A DNA stretch of 6,625 bases from a bacterium (GCA_026416755.1 JAOAEP010000176.1:1-6625); one strand, 5' to 3'. Shown: positions 1 to 5,524, numbered from the stretch's first letter. Notes: a model not told the origin generated them from the letters alone. Numbers and translations are program-made.

Positions 1-1
1 T

Positions 2-253
2 GCCTCATATGCAAGAGGCAAGGAAGCAGAAGAACTAGCAATGGTTCTTGGAGAAGCAGCATTAACTGATTCAGATATTGCACATTTAAAATTTTCAAGA
101 AAATTTGAAGAAGAATTTATAAACCAATCACTTGATGAAAACAGAGACATTGAAAAAACTCTTGACCTTGGATGGAAACTTATAAAAATGTTACCAAAAT
201 CAGAAATAAAGAGAATTCCCCCACACATTATGGAAAAATACTGGAGGGAGTAA
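2..253 (+). CDS. atpB: A/V-type ATP synthase subunit B, C-terminal end (partial)
   Basis: This is the last 83 codons of the non-catalytic regulatory subunit B of the A/V-type rotary ATPase, a soluble V1/A1 headpiece subunit that alternates with catalytic subunit A in the hexamer. The frame is open from the first full codon of the window (ASYARGKEAEEL), so the gene begins upstream; the Met codon at 41 is internal and not the start. Family signs are the GEAALTDSD segment, the helical stretch with FINQSLDENRDIEKTLDLGWKL, and the typical ending IPPHIMEKYWRE. A full-length B subunit has roughly 460 residues, so the nucleotide-binding-like core is outside the window. It is followed after one base by subunit D, the usual B-D order at the end of such operons. 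Identification is confident. The direction of the enzyme (synthesis or ion pumping) and the coupling ion cannot be told from this part. Confidence 0.93.
   Translation, partial: ASYARGKEAEELAMVLGEAALTDSDIAHLKFSRKFEEEFINQSLDENRDIEKTLDLGWKLIKMLPKSEIKRIPPHIMEKYWRE
243..247 (+). promoter_or_regulatory. Shine-Dalgarno site for subunit D
   Basis: GGAGG lies within the last codons of subunit B, 7 bases before the ATG at 255. It fixes the subunit D start and suggests that B and D are translationally coupled. Confidence 0.8.
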
Positions 254-254
254 G

Positions 255-863
255 ATGCAAATTAAGATCAATCCTACAAGAATGGAATTGTTAAAATTAA
301 AAAAAAGAATATCTATTGCAAAAAGAGGTCATAAACTTCTAAAAGATAAAGAAGAACAACTTTTAATTGAGTTCAGAAAACTTATTAATATTGTAAAAAA
401 AGAAAGAGAATTTGTTGAAAAGGAATTTATTGGGTTTTGTGAGAAAGTTTTAGTTTTAAGAAGTTCAATTAGTGATATAGAATGGAAATCATTAATGAAA
501 GTTTCATCAATTGAAATTAATTATACTTTGAATAAAAAGAGGATATTTAATATTCCTGTAAATGAAATAAAAACTGAAATAACTGGAAGTTTTATATTTA
601 ATTATTTTTTATCACCTTTTCAGAATTACCTAATTAAAGAAGGTATGAGAATTTTAAAAATGTTATTCAATTTATATGAACTTGAAAATAAGTTAATAAG
701 TTTTGCAGAAGAAATTGAAAGAACAAGGAGAAGGGTAAATGCTCTTGAATATGTATTAATACCAAACATTGAGAATGCAATAAAATTTATTCAACTTAAA
801 CTTGAGGAATATGAAAGAACTGCTTTAACTACTCTAAAACATTTAAAACTTATTGAAAGTTAA
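255..863 (+). CDS. atpD: A/V-type ATP synthase subunit D (central stalk)
   Basis: Subunit D forms the long coiled-coil rotor shaft inside the A3B3 headpiece, the counterpart of F-type gamma, and couples ATP turnover to rotation of the membrane ring. The 202-residue protein has the normal family length of about 200. The N-terminus, with NPTRMELLKLKKRISIAKRG followed by a Lys/Glu-rich helix to about residue 60, is the family signature. A second long helix near residues 140-195 (ELENKLISFAEEIERTRRRV, then NALEYVLIP) completes the antiparallel coiled coil, and the middle part is a short globular region. The ATG at 255 has a good Shine-Dalgarno 7 bases upstream and follows the subunit B stop by one base. 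It is the last gene of its operon here and converges on dnaK with 3 bases between the stop codons. Identification is confident. Confidence 0.95.
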   Translation: MQIKINPTRMELLKLKKRISIAKRGHKLLKDKEEQLLIEFRKLINIVKKEREFVEKEFIGFCEKVLVLRSSISDIEWKSLMKVSSIEINYTLNKKRIFNIPVNEIKTEITGSFIFNYFLSPFQNYLIKEGMRILKMLFNLYELENKLISFAEEIERTRRRVNALEYVLIPNIENAIKFIQLKLEEYERTALTTLKHLKLIES

Positions 864-868
864 TTTTT
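847..868. terminator. possible weak bidirectional terminator between atpD and dnaK
   Basis: A 5-bp stem, AACTT at 847-851 pairing with AAGTT at 857-861 around a 5-base loop, is followed on the + strand by AATTTTT. On the - strand the same stem follows the dnaK stop and is followed by TTTAAAT. The stem has only one G-C pair, so its strength is doubtful. It is listed because there is no other room for a terminator between the two convergent genes. Confidence 0.25.
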
Positions 869-2741
869 ATGATGTCTGCCCTTTATCATCTTCTACTTTA
901 TATTCAGCATCTACAACCTTTTCATCTTTGGACTTTTCTTCTGTTTGTTTTTGTCCTTGAGAACTTTGAGATTGTTGTGTCTGTTGATACAAAATCTGTG
1001 CAAGTTTATGAGAAGCAATTTCAAGTTCTTCAATTCCTTTTCTAATCTGGTCTGCTGTTTTTGTTTCTGATTGAATTATTTTCTGTAAATTATTAATCTT
1101 TTCTTCTATCTCTCTCTTTTCATTATCACTCAATTTATTACCATGTTCTTTCAATGTCTTATTAACAGTATATATCAAAGAATCAGCCTGATTTGAAAGT
1201 TCAGCTATTTCTCTCAATTTTTTATCTTGTTCTGCATACATCTCTGCTTCTTTTACCATTCTCTCAATTTCCTCCTGTGATAACTTTTTTGAACCAGTTA
1301 TTCTTATAGATTGTTCTTTACCTGTTCCAAGGTCTTTTGCAGAAACATGTAGAATTCCATTAGCATCAATATCAAAAGTCACCTCAATTTGAGGGACCCC
1401 TCTTGGAGCTGGAGGAATACCATCCAGATGAAATCTACCTAAAGAAAGATTATCTTTTGCCATAGGTCTTTCACCTTGTAAAACATTTATCTCAACAGAT
1501 GTTTGATTATCAGTAGCAGTTGTAAATATTTGACTTCTCTTTACAGGAATTGTTGTATTTCTTTCAATTATTTTTGTAAAAACGCCCCCTAATGTTTCAA
1601 CTCCGAGAGAAAGAGGAGTAACATCAAGTAATAAAATATCCTTATCTCTCATTTCTCCTGCAAGGATTGCTCCTTGAATTGCGGCGCCTATTGAAACGCA
1701 TTCCATAGGGTCAACTCCTCTTTCTGGCTGAATTCCAATATACTCCTGAATAAACTTTTGAACAATTGGCATCCTTGTAGGTCCTCCAACAAGGATTACC
1801 TTATTTATATCAGACCTTTTAAGTTTAGCATCTTCAATAGCTCTCTCTACAGGACCTTTACACCTTTCAATAATAGGAGAAACAAGTTCTTCTAATTTTG
1901 CTCTATTTATTTTCATTATTAAATGTTTTGGACCTGTCTGGTCAGCAGTTATAAATGGTAAATTTATTTCTGTTTCTACAACAGAAGATAATTCTATTTT
2001 TGCTTTCTCGGCTGCCTCTTTTAATCTCATCATAGCCATCTTATCATTTCTTAAATCAATTCCTGTTTCTCTTCTAAAGTTCTCAACTATATATTCAATT
2101 AAAGCATTATCCATATCAGTCCCACCAAGTTGAGTATCTCCACTTGTTGAAAGAACTTTAAAAACTCCTCCCATCATTTCCATTATAGTTACATCAAGAG
2201 TTCCTGCACCAAAATCAAAAACGAGTATTTTTAATTCTTCTTTTAATTTATCAAGTCCATAGGCAAGTGAAGCAGCAGTAGGTTCATTTATTAAACGTAC
2301 CACTTCAAGACCAGCAATAGTACCTGCATCCTTTGTTGCCTGTCTTTGATTATCGTTAAAATATGCTGGAACTGTAATAACTGCCTTTTTTATAGGATAA
2401 CCAAGAAATTGCTCAGCATCTCTTTTTATCTTCTGTAAAATAAAAGAAGAGATTTGTTCAGGAGTATATGTTTTTCCATAAATATTGTACTTATAATCTG
2501 TTCCCATCTTTCTTTTTACAGCAAAAACAGTTCCTTCTGGATTAACTGCTGCTTGTCTTCTGGCTGGCTCACCAACAAGAACTTGTCCATCTTTAGTAAA
2601 AGCAACATAAGAAGGGAATGCTTTACCTCCAACTATTGTAGTACCTTCTGCACTTGGGATAATAACAGGTTTATCCCCTTCCATTATTGCTGCAGAAGAG
2701 TTACTTGTTCCAAGGTCAATCCCTATAATTTTTTCTGCCAT
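867..2741 (-). CDS. dnaK: Hsp70 chaperone DnaK (insert-less type)
   Basis: DnaK is an ATP-driven cytoplasmic chaperone that binds exposed hydrophobic segments of client proteins, normally with DnaJ and GrpE. The 624-residue length is typical. The nucleotide-binding domain covers about residues 1-365: phosphate-1 loop GIDLGTSNS (7-15), NEPTAASLAYG (152-162), phosphate-2 motif FDFGAGTLD (175-183) and adenosine motif ILVGGPTRMP (316-325). The interdomain linker DILLLDVTPLSLG is at 368-380. The beta substrate-binding domain runs to about 480, a helical lid to about 585, and a Gln/Ser-rich tail ends in an acidic stretch with VVDAEYKVED (609-618). Two oddities are seen: Ala179 where most DnaKs have the middle Gly of GGGT, and no insert between KRKMG (76-80) and PEQIS (94-98), where Gram-negative DnaKs carry about 24 extra residues. 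The start is set by GGAGGAGG just upstream. grpE and dnaJ are not next to it; tRNA-Val precedes it on the same strand. Confidence 0.97.
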   Translation of the reverse strand: MAEKIIGIDLGTSNSSAAIMEGDKPVIIPSAEGTTIVGGKAFPSYVAFTKDGQVLVGEPARRQAAVNPEGTVFAVKRKMGTDYKYNIYGKTYTPEQISSFILQKIKRDAEQFLGYPIKKAVITVPAYFNDNQRQATKDAGTIAGLEVVRLINEPTAASLAYGLDKLKEELKILVFDFGAGTLDVTIMEMMGGVFKVLSTSGDTQLGGTDMDNALIEYIVENFRRETGIDLRNDKMAMMRLKEAAEKAKIELSSVVETEINLPFITADQTGPKHLIMKINRAKLEELVSPIIERCKGPVERAIEDAKLKRSDINKVILVGGPTRMPIVQKFIQEYIGIQPERGVDPMECVSIGAAIQGAILAGEMRDKDILLLDVTPLSLGVETLGGVFTKIIERNTTIPVKRSQIFTTATDNQTSVEINVLQGERPMAKDNLSLGRFHLDGIPPAPRGVPQIEVTFDIDANGILHVSAKDLGTGKEQSIRITGSKKLSQEEIERMVKEAEMYAEQDKKLREIAELSNQADSLIYTVNKTLKEHGNKLSDNEKREIEEKINNLQKIIQSETKTADQIRKGIEELEIASHKLAQILYQQTQQSQSSQGQKQTEEKSKDEKVVDAEYKVEDDKGQTS

Positions 2742-2744
2742 TTT

Positions 2745-2752
2745 CCTCCTCC
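2745..2752 (-). promoter_or_regulatory. Shine-Dalgarno site for dnaK
   Basis: On the - strand GGAGGAGG precedes the ATG at 2741; its distal GGAGG is 6 bases from the start codon. It is a strong site, consistent with a highly expressed chaperone, and it decides the start. Confidence 0.85.
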
Positions 2753-2770
2753 TTTTTTCTTTTTTAATTT

Positions 2771-2798
2771 AGATGTAGGGGAAATTAAAAAGTTTCAA
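2771..2798 (-). promoter_or_regulatory. possible heat-shock (sigma-32-like) promoter of dnaK
   Basis: On the - strand, TTGAAA (2798-2793) is followed after 11 bases by CCCCTACATC (2781-2772). The heat-shock sigma-32 consensus of proteobacteria is CTTGAAA, 11-16 bases, then CCCCATNT, so the -35 part, the spacing and the CCCC fit, while the end of the -10 part fits only partly. A start just downstream would leave a leader of about 25 bases carrying the dnaK Shine-Dalgarno. Whether this organism has an RpoH-type sigma factor cannot be seen here. The alternative is that dnaK is read only from the tRNA-Val promoter. Confidence 0.35.
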
Positions 2799-2805
2799 TT
2801 TTTAT

Positions 2806-2878
2806 TGGGCGGTGCAGGACTTGAACCTGCGACCCCTACCTTGTAAGGGTAGTGCTCTAACCACTGAGCTAACCGCCC
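2806..2878 (-). tRNA. tRNA-Val (anticodon UAC)
   Basis: The 73-base gene folds as a complete cloverleaf on the - strand. The 7-bp acceptor stem is GGGCGGT/ACCGCCC, the D arm GCTC/GAGC, the anticodon stem CTACC/GGTAG with loop CTTACAA, and the T arm GCAGG/CCTGC with loop TTCAAGT; the discriminator base is A. The anticodon TAC lies at 2843-2845 and reads GUA and other valine codons. The 3' CCA is not encoded (the next bases are ATA), so it must be added after transcription. The tRNA lies 64 bases upstream of dnaK on the same strand with no visible terminator between them. Confidence 0.97.
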
Positions 2879-2898
2879 AAAAAGTAAATTTGACCTTT

Positions 2899-2927
2899 AT
2901 TTTACATCAATTTGGTTATTTTGTAAA
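2899..2927 (-). promoter_or_regulatory. promoter for tRNA-Val (and possibly dnaK)
   Basis: On the - strand, -35 TTTACA (2927-2922) and -10 TAAAAT (2904-2899) are separated by exactly 17 bases. Each hexamer matches the housekeeping consensus at five of six positions. The expected transcript start is about 15-20 bases before the tRNA 5' end, a normal distance for a tRNA precursor. Both hexamers lie inside the arms of an inverted repeat, so the same DNA can be read as a promoter on the other strand. Confidence 0.65.
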
Positions 2928-2929
2928 AT
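2901..2929 (+). promoter_or_regulatory. possible upstream promoter for the corrinoid-plsY gene string
   Basis: On the + strand, TTTACA (2901-2906), 17 bases, then TAAAAT (2924-2929) is the exact mirror of the tRNA-Val promoter. A start near 2936 would give a leader of about 65 bases. It competes with the downstream candidate that has a perfect TTGACA at 2934. Confidence 0.45.
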
Positions 2930-2933
2930 TTTA

Positions 2934-2961
2934 TTGACAAAAAAACAAAATGTGTTTTAAT
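2934..2961 (+). promoter_or_regulatory. promoter for the corrinoid-plsY gene string
   Basis: A perfect -35 TTGACA (2934-2939) is followed after 16 bases by TTTAAT (2956-2961), which matches TATAAT at five of six positions but lacks the important second A. The expected leader is about 33 bases. The spacer contains a 6-bp inverted repeat, AAAACA (2942-2947) and TGTTTT (2953-2958), that could be an operator. Confidence 0.5.
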
Positions 2962-2990
2962 TTTATATGTTTTTATTAAAAAACAGAAAA

Positions 2991-2996
2991 GGAGGG
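2991..2996 (+). promoter_or_regulatory. Shine-Dalgarno site for the corrinoid protein
   Basis: GGAGGG starts 10 bases before the ATG at 3001 and is purine-flanked. It is the last strong ribosome binding site seen on the + strand; the genes behind it have weak sites or none. Confidence 0.85.
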
Positions 2997-3000
2997 AAAA

Positions 3001-3639
3001 ATGGCAAATGATTTGTTAAATGGAATTAAGGAAAGTGTGATTAAAGGGGATATGAAGAAGACAGAAGAGTTAGTTGATAAAGCTATTAAAGGAAATTTGC
3101 CCATAGAAAAAATACTAAATGAAGGTTTGATAGCCGGTATGATGGTTGTAGGTGAAAAATTTAAAAACAATGAATTTTATGTTCCGGAAGTTTTAATTGC
3201 AGCAAGGGCGATGAACAAAGGGATGAGTTTACTTGAACCATTAATTGTGCAAGCGGGAATAAAACCAATTGCTAAACTTGCAATAGGAACTGTCAAAGGA
3301 GATTTACATGATATAGGGAAAAATTTAGTTGTTATGATGTGTAAAGGAGCGGGCTTTGAAGTAATAGACCTTGGAATAGATGTGCCTCCTGAAAAATTTG
3401 TTGAAGTGGCAAAATCAGGCGTACAGGTAATAGGAATGAGTGCACTTTTAACAACAACAATGGTTCAGATGAAAGAAACAATTGATGTTTTGAAAAAAGA
3501 AGGTGTAAGAGATAAAGTAAAAATAATCATAGGAGGAGCACCTGTAACACAAGAATTTGCAGATGAGATAGGTGCTGATGGCTATGCTCCTGATGCTGCA
3601 AGTGCTGTGGATAAAGTGAAAGAACTCCTTGGTTTATAA
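3001..3639 (+). CDS. corrinoid protein of methyltransferase systems (MtbC/MttC-like)
   Basis: This is a cytoplasmic cobalamin-binding protein of the kind that shuttles a methyl group between a substrate-specific methyltransferase and a second methyltransferase. The 212 residues match the usual length of the stand-alone family. A helical cap domain fills about residues 1-88 (with KFKNNEFYVPEVLIAARAM), and a Rossmann-type B12 domain fills about 90-212. The cobalt-ligand motif DLHDIG is intact at 101-106 (His103 the lower axial ligand), with the supporting GMSALL (145-150) and IIGGAPV (176-182). The start is fixed by GGAGGG upstream. It heads a string of lipid, purine and acetyltransferase genes, and its stop lies one base before the plsY GTG. 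No MtbB, MttB, MtaB or MtbA-type partner is in the window, so the substrate (methylamine, glycine betaine, methanol, methoxy compound or other) cannot be assigned. The family call is confident; the role is open. Confidence 0.93.
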   Translation: MANDLLNGIKESVIKGDMKKTEELVDKAIKGNLPIEKILNEGLIAGMMVVGEKFKNNEFYVPEVLIAARAMNKGMSLLEPLIVQAGIKPIAKLAIGTVKGDLHDIGKNLVVMMCKGAGFEVIDLGIDVPPEKFVEVAKSGVQVIGMSALLTTTMVQMKETIDVLKKEGVRDKVKIIIGGAPVTQEFADEIGADGYAPDAASAVDKVKELLGL

Positions 3640-3640
3640 T

Positions 3641-4240
3641 GTGAACAAATTTTTTTATCTAATTTTAAGTTATTTAACTGGTTCAATACCATTTGGGTAT
3701 TTAATTTGTAAATTAATAAAAAAGATTGATATTCGACAATATGGAAGTGGGAACATTGGTGCTACCAATGTTTACAGAGTTTGTGGGTGGAAACTTGGAA
3801 TCCTTGTCTTAATTTTTGATATTCTTAAAGGATTTATTCCTGTTTTTGTTGGTAAAATTTGTAAGTTCTCCAATCCTATTATATTTGGTGGAGGAATTTT
3901 ATCTATTTTGGGTCATTCCTTTTCTTTATTTCTGAAAGGGAAAGGTGGGAAAGGAGTTGCTACAAGTTTTGGTGTTATTATTGGTCTTTTACCCATTCCT
4001 GCTTTGTTATCTTTTCTTACATGGATAATAGTTGTTTTTTTAACAAAATATGTTTCGCTTGGATCAATAGCAGGTGCCTTCTTTTTGCCATTTTTTACAT
4101 TTTTTTATACAAAAGACCCTTTTCTTTTATGGATAAGTATCTTCATATTTATTTTAATTGTTTACACTCATAGAAAAAATATAAACCGGTTTTTTAACAA
4201 AAAAGAAAATAAAATTATTCTGCCATGGGAGAAAAAATAG
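3641..4240 (+). CDS. plsY: acyl-phosphate:glycerol-3-phosphate acyltransferase PlsY
   Basis: PlsY is an integral membrane enzyme that moves an acyl group from acyl-phosphate (made by PlsX) to sn-glycerol 3-phosphate, giving lysophosphatidic acid, the first step of phospholipid synthesis. With the GTG start at 3641 it has 199 residues, a normal length. Motif 1 SGNIGATN is at 36-43, motif 2 KGKGGKGVAT at 99-108, and motif 3 THRKNINRFFNKKEN at 176-190. Hydrophobic segments at about 3-22, 52-71, 79-97, 108-133, 137-156 and 160-175 give the multi-span topology. In motif 3 the usual Gly before x-Glu is Lys, while the Arg, Asn and Glu are kept. The GTG lies one base after the corrinoid stop and places the GSIP segment at residue 14 as in relatives; an in-frame TTG at 3629 would add 4 residues. 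Neither start has a good Shine-Dalgarno. Its neighbour gpsA supplies its substrate. Confidence 0.95.
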   Translation: MNKFFYLILSYLTGSIPFGYLICKLIKKIDIRQYGSGNIGATNVYRVCGWKLGILVLIFDILKGFIPVFVGKICKFSNPIIFGGGILSILGHSFSLFLKGKGGKGVATSFGVIIGLLPIPALLSFLTWIIVVFLTKYVSLGSIAGAFFLPFFTFFYTKDPFLLWISIFIFILIVYTHRKNINRFFNKKENKIILPWEKK

Positions 4241-5211
4241 GAATAATTGGGAGTGGTGGATGGGGAATTGCCCTTGCTATTTTACTTAATAAATTAAACC
4301 ATAAAATATATCTTTGGGAACCATTTAAAGAAAATTTTAAAATTTTATCAAAATTAAGAGAAAACATTACATACTTTAAAGGAGTAAAGATACCTAAAGA
4401 GGTAGAAATAACCAATTCGTTAGAGGAAGTATTTAATAATGTGGGAATTTTAATAATTGTTGTTAGGTCCTCCTTTTTTAGAAAAACAATTAAAAAAATT
4501 AAGGAATTTTATAAAAATCAGGTTATTATAATTGGAACAAAAGGTCTTGAATTTAATACAGGTAAAAGGATGTCAGAAATATTCAGTGAATACATTAAGA
4601 CAAATAATTTTGCTGTTTTATCAGGACCAACGATTGCTAAAGAAGTAGTAAAAGGATTTCCAACTGCTGCAGTGATTGCTTCAAGTAATACAAATATTTC
4701 AGAATATTTTCAAAAAATAATAAGTTGTGAAAATTTTAGAATTTATACAAGTAGAGATATAATTGGAGTAGAAATTGGTGGTTCTTTTAAAAATATAATT
4801 GCAATTGGTGCAGGAATAATTGATGGATTGAAACTTGGAATGAATACGAAAGCAGCATATCTTACAAGGGGTTTAAACGAAATGATAAAAATAGGAACCT
4901 TTCTTGGTGGTGAAGAAAAAACATTTAGAGGACTTTCTGGACTTGGTGATTTAATAACAACGTCTTTTTCAAAATATAGTAGAAATAGGTCTTTTGGAGA
5001 GGGGATAGTAAAAATTGGGAAAGAAAAATATTTAAAAGAAGCAAAGATGGTTATCGAAGGTATCCCCACAACAAATGCATTTTATAATTTAGCAAAAAAA
5101 AATAATATTGAACTTCCTATAACAGAGGCGATTTATAGAATTATTTATAGAAATAGTGATATTAGAAATGAAATAAAGAAATTAATGGTCAGAGAATTAA
5201 AAAAAGAATAA
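4225..5211 (+). CDS. gpsA: glycerol-3-phosphate dehydrogenase [NAD(P)+]
   Basis: GpsA is a cytoplasmic enzyme that reduces dihydroxyacetone phosphate to sn-glycerol 3-phosphate, the backbone donor used by PlsY. The 328 residues match the family length of about 330. The N-terminal Rossmann domain has IGIIGSGGWGIALA (5-18). GTKGLE (104-109) carries the active-site Lys106, LSGPTIAKEV is at 132-141, and the C-terminal catalytic domain shows SFKNIIAIG (187-195, Lys189), GLSGLGDLITT (236-246, Asp242), SRNRSFG (252-258) and VIEGIPTT (276-283). All expected catalytic residues are visible. The ATG at 4225 overlaps the end of plsY by 16 bases, without a clear Shine-Dalgarno, so translation is probably coupled to plsY. 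The plsY-gpsA pairing is common in bacteria and supports both calls. Confidence 0.97.
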   Translation: MGEKIGIIGSGGWGIALAILLNKLNHKIYLWEPFKENFKILSKLRENITYFKGVKIPKEVEITNSLEEVFNNVGILIIVVRSSFFRKTIKKIKEFYKNQVIIIGTKGLEFNTGKRMSEIFSEYIKTNNFAVLSGPTIAKEVVKGFPTAAVIASSNTNISEYFQKIISCENFRIYTSRDIIGVEIGGSFKNIIAIGAGIIDGLKLGMNTKAAYLTRGLNEMIKIGTFLGGEEKTFRGLSGLGDLITTSFSKYSRNRSFGEGIVKIGKEKYLKEAKMVIEGIPTTNAFYNLAKKNNIELPITEAIYRIIYRNSDIRNEIKKLMVRELKKE

Positions 5212-5215
5212 AAAA

Positions 5216-5524
5216 ATGAAGGAGAAATTTTATTATATTAAAGATGTTTCTAAGTTAATTGACATCCCTTCTCATATTTTAAGGTATTGGGAAAAGGAAT
5301 TAAATATTAAAATAATGAGAGATAAGAAAGGAAATAGAATTTATACTGAAAAAGACGTTGAATTTTTTAAAGAAATAAAATCATTGATTTATAAAGAAGG
5401 TTTTAAAATTAAAGGGGTAAAGAAAAAACTGAAGGAAAAAAAGTTGGAAAGAAAAAAAGAATATGTTAAATTATTAAATAAAATTTTGAAAAAATTGAGA
5501 GAAATAAAAAAATGTTTACAATAG
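5216..5524 (+). CDS. short MerR-family DNA-binding protein
   Basis: The 102-residue protein has a MerR-type winged helix-turn-helix: YYIKDVSKLIDIPSHILRYW at residues 6-25, a wing with NRIYTEKDV (40-48), and a second helical part with IYKEGFKIKGVKKKLKEK (58-75). After about residue 78 only a Lys-rich helix remains, with no effector-binding domain and only one Cys (100), so it is not a metal or drug sensor of the classic kind. The ILRYWEKEL and EGFKIKGVKKKL pattern recalls the small single-domain MerR proteins found in conserved housekeeping contexts of many bacteria. It starts 4 bases after the gpsA stop without a clear Shine-Dalgarno, and its end overlaps purN by 13 bases. It may bind DNA as a dimer through the C-terminal helix; its target is unknown, and the inverted repeats near 2899-2958 are possible sites. 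Confidence 0.88.
   Translation: MKEKFYYIKDVSKLIDIPSHILRYWEKELNIKIMRDKKGNRIYTEKDVEFFKEIKSLIYKEGFKIKGVKKKLKEKKLERKKEYVKLLNKILKKLREIKKCLQ

Larger units (their letters stand above)
2899..2929. repeat. 8-bp inverted repeat coinciding with two opposed promoters
   Basis: ATTTTACA (2899-2906) and TGTAAAAT (2922-2929) are perfect reverse complements separated by 15 bases. The left arm holds the - strand -10 and a + strand -35; the right arm holds the - strand -35 and a + strand -10. It may be a symmetric divergent promoter, a binding site for a dimeric regulator, or both. Confidence 0.7.

Noticed and set aside
2742..2805. CIRCE operator (HrcA site) before dnaK
   Set aside because: I looked for TTAGCACTC and GAGTGCTAA or close variants on both strands here and in 2879-3000 and saw none.
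2782..2805. Terminator after tRNA-Val
   Set aside because: AAAAA and TTTTT can pair around a 7-base loop on the - strand, but the stem has no G-C pairs and no clean T run follows, so it would not be expected to stop transcription.
2454..2846. 130-codon open frame on the + strand ending in GGAGLEPATPTL
   Set aside because: It is antisense to the N-terminal part of dnaK and ends inside the tRNA-Val gene. That ending is simply the translated complement of the tRNA T-arm region, a well-known false protein end.
2976..3170. 64-codon open frame on the - strand
   Set aside because: It is antisense to the start of the corrinoid gene, with a low-complexity Phe/Ser/Ile-rich product typical of a shadow frame.
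3629..3640. TTG at 3629 as the plsY start
   Set aside because: It would overlap the corrinoid stop and add four residues ahead of the usual PlsY N-terminus. The GTG at 3641 puts the GSIP segment at the usual distance. It is not excluded, since neither start has a good ribosome site.
4215..5069. Two open frames on the - strand (4215-4415 and 4743-5069)
   Set aside because: Both are antisense to gpsA, which is fully conserved in its motifs. Their products have no recognisable domain and the frames have no ribosome site.
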